Assembly (NCBI GenBank): GCA_024220505.1
Contig: JAKZZE010000005.1
Span: 1,014,501 to 1,078,500 of the forward strand
Reading direction: 5' to 3'
DNA: 64,000 bases
DNA from: Rhizopus arrhizus
Lineage: Eukaryota > Mucoromycota > Mucoromycetes > Mucorales > Rhizopodaceae
In this document: positions 60,012 to 64,000 of the stretch, in pieces
How positions within the stretch are numbered: the stretch's first letter is position 1
How the letters are laid out: each line of letters starts with the position of its first letter
Program-made: the position numbers and the translations under genes
Notes under the pieces: generated by a model
Databases searched by the model: none
Told to the model about the DNA's origin: nothing
The model's input: the letters and a program-made list of their open reading frames with translations, nothing else

Positions 60012-60863
60012 TTATTTTATTTTGATTGTTAAACTATTGACAGCTTCAGTACATTGATTGACTTGCTGTTCTATTAAACTATCATCCACAAGCTTATTTA
60101 AAAGATCAAATAATTCCAACTTGACTTGTTCAATAAATGCTTTTGTATTCACTTCTATTTCTTCTTCAACCCTTTTCAAATCCTTTACTAATCTCATTCT
60201 CTCCTTTGCTTGTTCATTCATTCTGGCCTTGATCACATCCTCATCCACATCCGTCGTCTTTAACCGATCGATTTCTTGTTGAACCGAAGCCAACAGTTTC
60301 TTTTGAGTGTCCATTTCCAGATCAAACTCAGCTTGATGTTGTGTGACAGATTGTGAGAGTAGACTGGTTTGCTGCACTATTTTCTCTCTTAAATTTTCCA
60401 CTGTACGACGTTCCTTTTCAATCGTGCTTTCTCTCCGTTTGAGGTCATCCAACTCCTTTCTGGCTGCAGTCGCTTCATCCTTTAGTTGCTTGACTCTGTT
60501 TTCATTAGCAGAATATGTCTTTTTACTATCATCCAATAGTTGCTGCTTGGATCCCAAGATTTGCATGACTTCACCTATTTCTGATCGAAGTTGTTTGTTG
60601 GATTCAATGTATTCTTCATTCTCTCTTTCATATTGTTCTTTTGTTTCTCTCACCGTTTGAAGCTAATGAGAAATTATTCATCTTGTTTGTTCCTTGTTTT
60701 CTTCTTTTTTTCTTTGTACCTGCTTTTTTGTTTTTTCTACTTGTTGTTCTATCTTTTCTAATTTACCTTGAAGCTCTTCTATAACCCTTGTTGTTCTTGA
60801 ATTACCAGAAGAAGAAGAAGGTCTAGGTAACGTATGACTTCTTGGTAAAGAGGTTTGAAGCAT
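60012..60863 (-). CDS. coiled-coil protein, She3-like in outline
   Basis: Two exons (60863-60720 and 60662-60012) give 264 residues. After a Ser/Pro-rich head (MLQTSLPRSHTLPRPSSSSG) nearly all of it is heptad-pattern Glu/Lys/Gln/Leu coiled coil (RVIEELQGKLEKIEQQVEKT to the C-terminus). No catalytic motif. The head plus coiled coil resembles the She3 family of mRNA-transport adaptors, but coiled coils match each other too easily for this to be firm. Confidence 0.6.
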
Positions 60864-61256
60864 AATTTATAATAAAAAAAAAAGAAGAGAAAAATAGTTT
60901 AAATTTTTAATGATTTTTAATAAAAAAAGAAGATGTCGGAATACAAATATTACTGTTGAACCTAAATCATAAAGTCAAGTATTTATATCATGTGGATTCA
61001 TGCAAAAGAGTGGTTACTTGATGACGCCAAGTTTAAATTATAAAAATAAATTTCCCATGATTTTATTTTATTTTTTTATTTTTTTTTATTTTTATTTTAT
61101 TTTTATTTTAAATTATTTTATTTTGTGTGTGTGTGTGTGTATTTGATTAAATAGAAGACTTTATCAACTTGAACTGTAATCTTTAAAGTGTGTCTGTGTT
61201 TTGAAGATAAAAGGGCAAGAAGAATAAAAGGGAAATAACAACTCTCTTTTATTTTC
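60864..61256. other. intergenic with T/A-rich and (GT)n repeats
   Basis: Divergent promoter region. A TTTTATTT-type low-complexity tract (61060-61120) is followed by a GT dinucleotide run (61125-61140). Confidence 0.65.
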
Positions 61257-62314
61257 ATGATGGAAAGCAAAGAAATTATTATTCATAAACGATGGTTAAT
61301 ATTATATAAAATTGGTGAAGGTTCATTTGGACAAGTATTTAAAGGTAAGCCTTCTTTCCTCCTTTTATTTTACTTGTTCCTGAAACCCTCTTGTTATTTT
61401 GCCCTTTTTCTTTATTAGCCAAAGATATAAAGTCGAATGATTTTTATGCAATTAAGCGTGAACCCTTGAATAGTCCACAATTATACCATGAATATAAATT
61501 GTATAAAATATTAAGAAATGGGCGTAAGTTTAACTTTTTCTTCTTCTTTTTTTTTCATGCTCATTTAATGATAGCTTCTATACCAAAATGTCATTGGTTT
61601 GGACAACATGATGGATATAATTGTCTTGCTATTGATTTATTAGGCATGAATCTAAAAGAATGGCAAGATCAAATCAAGACGATTCCATTAGAAACAATTA
61701 TACATTTTGGCTGTCAATTAGTTAATTGTTTCAGATATATGCATGAACTTGGTATCATCTATCGTGACTTGAAACCAGAAAACCTTTGTTTACTCCCTCA
61801 TCATTCACTTAAAATTGTTGACTTTGGTTTAGCCACTTGGTGGAAAAACACAAAGACCAACATACCCCATCCTCCTTACAAGACCAAACACAAGACAGGT
61901 ACAGCTCGATATGCCTCTATTCCTGTTCACCACGGTCAGACACATGCAAGAAGAGATGATATGGAAAGCTTGGGTTATCTTTTACTAGATCTTTTCATTG
62001 ACTTGCCTTGGTCTGGTGTGGTAGCCAAGAGTTGCAAGGCAGGATGGGATCGTATTCGACAGATCAAGGAAAGGACACCTCTGAAAAGGATGTGTGTGGG
62101 ATTACCTGTGGGTCTATTGCACTTTATAGAGTACACAAGAAGACTCGAATTTTATGATCGACCTGATTATGATTATTTGATTTCTCTCTTGACAGGCTGT
62201 CTTTCTTCAGGTCCTTATTCTTCACTTGTCGAATTAAAGAATAATCAAAAGGCACGGTTGATGCATGAACTCTCTTCGGCTAATCAACGTTCTCCTATCT
62301 CACATTGTTCATGA
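61257..62314 (+). CDS. casein kinase 1-like protein kinase
   Basis: Three exons (61257-61344, 61419-61523, 61575-62314) give 310 residues, close to a bare CK1 kinase domain. Motifs: glycine loop IGEGSFGQVFKA, ATP lysine in FYAIKREP, catalytic loop YRDLKPEN, DFG in KIVDFGLATW, and the CK1-specific TGTARYASIP and ARRDDMESLGYLLLDLFIDL. CK1 kinases prefer already phosphorylated targets. The catalytic Asp and Asn are kept, but the HRD His is Tyr. No long tail or lipid-anchor Cys pair is visible, so the membrane-bound Yck type is unlikely. Confidence 0.85.
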
Positions 62315-62567
62315 AAACTCATTTAATTCTTGTCAACTAAATAATAAAGAGATGTTGTATAATTTGATTGCCCTCGATATCTCAAAAAAATTAAAGATAT
62401 TCAATGACTCTGAAAGTGATTTATCTTTACCTTTTCACTTTGAGTTGCTTTATTGTCCCCAAGAAATTGCTTTCGGACTTTGTACATTTCTACAATCAAC
62501 TCTCACACAAAAAGCACTTCTTTTTCTTTTTCTTTTATTATTATTCTTTACTGCTTTTTCACTCATC
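62315..62567. other. intergenic between kinase and NRDE2 genes
   Basis: Short tandem-gene spacer with T runs; nothing else seen. Confidence 0.5.
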
Positions 62568-64000
62568 ATGGACCCACATAAAAAGGTAGGGATGTCTTTT
62601 CTTCACAAGTATTTTTTTAAGAAAAGCTTTTTTAGAATACATTACCTCCTCCACCTTCATTCAAATCAGCACCTGACTTTAGTCAATCAACCCTCAACAT
62701 TCCATCGTTTTCAAGTGCACCTGATTTCACTAGCAAGGAATCCAAAAGCTCAAAAAGAGAATATGGACATGAATCAAGATCACCCAAACAATATACCAGT
62801 CGATCGCGTTCTCCCACATACCGTTCATCCAAACGAACACGATCACGTTCACCTAAAAGACGCAGATCTCGTTCACCCAGAAGACGCAGATCTCGTTCAC
62901 CCAGAAGATACAGATCTCGCTCACCTAAAAGGCACAGATCTCGTTCACCTAAACAAAAGAGATCATCTCATGACCCATCTTCTAAGCAAATGGTAAACAT
63001 TAACAAAAAAAAAATAAAAAAAAGCATAGCTTTCCTTATTTACTTTATATTTTTTAGTCTCGCCGCTCAAGACGATCACCTTCTCCAGTACCAATTCACA
63101 CGTAAAAAAAGAAAAAAAGAAAAAGATTATTGTTGACTTACATGTATTTTTTATGTTTTATATCAGTGGAGAGCTAAAAACAGGGTTTACATTTATAGTA
63201 GATAAACGAGGAGATCCGGATCTAGTCACCTACGGCACTACCCATACCTATGGTATTCCCTCCTTTCGTCGATCAGGAAGTAGGTTGCAGACACTTTATA
63301 GTATATAGGACTTATCATGATAAGTAGATGGAAGAGTGCTAGGTTATGATTGGAACGAGCGTATGACAATGAACCAAGGCAAAGCGGAGATTGTTGATAT
63401 AAGAACTTCTAAGGTATAAAAAAAAGGGAGGGAGAGGACTGAATGCCATTCCAACAGAATTACTTATCTTTGAGAAGCCTGCACGGTATACAGATTCCAC
63501 TTATACTTGGAAAGAAATGGACAAATCTATGAAACGGTAAAAAAAAAAAGAAAAGAAAAAGAAAAACATCGACTGATACTTGATGATGATCAGAATACAT
63601 ATAAAGCAAGGAGTCAATGAAGAGGATCCATTTTCATCTTCCACTGCCTTCATTCAATTAGCAGATGAAAAATTGAAAAAGAAGAAAAATGATTATGAAT
63701 CGCTTGTTTCTACCGGAGTGGACTATAGATCCTTAGAGGGCAATAAAGTACGAGCTGCGCATGAGGAGGATGAGGAGGAAGAAGAAGAAGAAGGCGAGAG
63801 TTATAATGATATGATTCGACGTCGTACGATTGAATTCAATCAGAGATTAGATCAAGAACCGGAGAATGTTCAACTCTGGTTAGACTTTATCCAATTTCAG
63901 GACGAGGCAGCCGAAGGTCTGTCAACAACCAAAAACCAAACCAGTCTTAACGAGGTCAAGATCAGTATCTTTCAAAAGGCACTCCAGCACAACCCAAGAG
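62568..64000 (+). CDS. NRDE2: NRDE2-family nuclear RNA-processing protein (3' end cut by window edge)
   Basis: Exons join in phase from ATG 62568. The N-terminus is disordered, with tandem Arg/Ser-Pro units (SPRRRRSRSPRRYRSRSPKR, 62840-62960). It is followed by the conserved start of the domain (KTGFTFIVDKRGDPDLVTYG, YDWNERMTMNQGKAEIVDI), then IHIKQGVNEEDPFSSSTAFI, a Glu run, and the signature NDMIRRRTIEFNQRLDQEPE with VQLWLDFIQFQDEAAEG and helical repeats running off the window. NRDE2 works in the nucleus in co-transcriptional silencing or splicing, and in animals it restrains the Mtr4 exosome helper. The repeated RS-coding DNA is a 24-bp near-perfect tandem. Confidence 0.85.

Overview
The window is nuclear DNA from a filamentous fungus, most likely Mucoromycota (Mucorales-like). 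Pointers are the many short GT-AG introns (about 45-110 nt), AT-rich intergenic DNA with long A/T runs, fungus-specific genes (NST1, SLS1, LCL2-like), Mucorales-style LINE and retrotransposon remnants, and a TnpB-type Fanzor gene. No rRNA, convincing tRNA or CRISPR array was seen. Exon joins were worked out by eye from reading-frame continuity, so exon ends may be off by a few bases.

Layout. 1-3095 (-): NST1, cut by the left edge. 4221-6577 (+): SLS1-like mitochondrial protein. 7875-11403: a ~3.5 kb transposon with ~70-bp, almost identical terminal inverted repeats, carrying only an intact four-exon Fanzor gene (RNA-guided nuclease of the TnpB family). 12796-14115 (-): NIPA-type Mg transporter. 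14.7-19.3 kb: gene-poor, with a LINE end fragment and a decayed multi-exon gene. 19380-20148 (+): stand-alone Utp12-domain protein. 20517-21357 (-): clathrin light chain with an apparent homopolymer frameshift. 21.4-24 kb: gene-poor, with a SWIM-finger remnant. 24002-28441: small secreted proteins around a propeller/coiled-coil/beta-sandwich gene that may be a Fanconi anaemia core subunit (FAAP100/FANCB type). 28.4-31 kb: empty. 31057-32644 (-): cytochrome bc1 core 1. 33309-49509 (-): the 5,300-residue midasin/Rea1 gene, six exons. 50039-50429 (+): LCL2-like secreted protein. 51.1-52.5 kb: decayed retrotransposon gag-protease. 53194-64000: a dense block with an alpha/beta hydrolase, a cyclin, a PLD-family nuclease, a 71-residue unknown, Nup85, a coiled-coil protein, a CK1-like kinase and NRDE2 (cut by the right edge).

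The host genes are mostly unrelated housekeeping genes. Ribosome assembly is represented twice (MDN1 and the Utp12-domain protein), mitochondria by SLS1 and core 1, and nuclear RNA/pore functions by NRDE2 and Nup85. The most notable system is the Fanzor transposon: the gene is uninterrupted, all three nuclease residues are present, the repeats are nearly identical, and the short tract between its stop codon and the nearest terminus is where an omega-RNA would be expected. Three coding genes show single-base frame problems, which points to residual sequence errors in this assembly rather than real gene loss.
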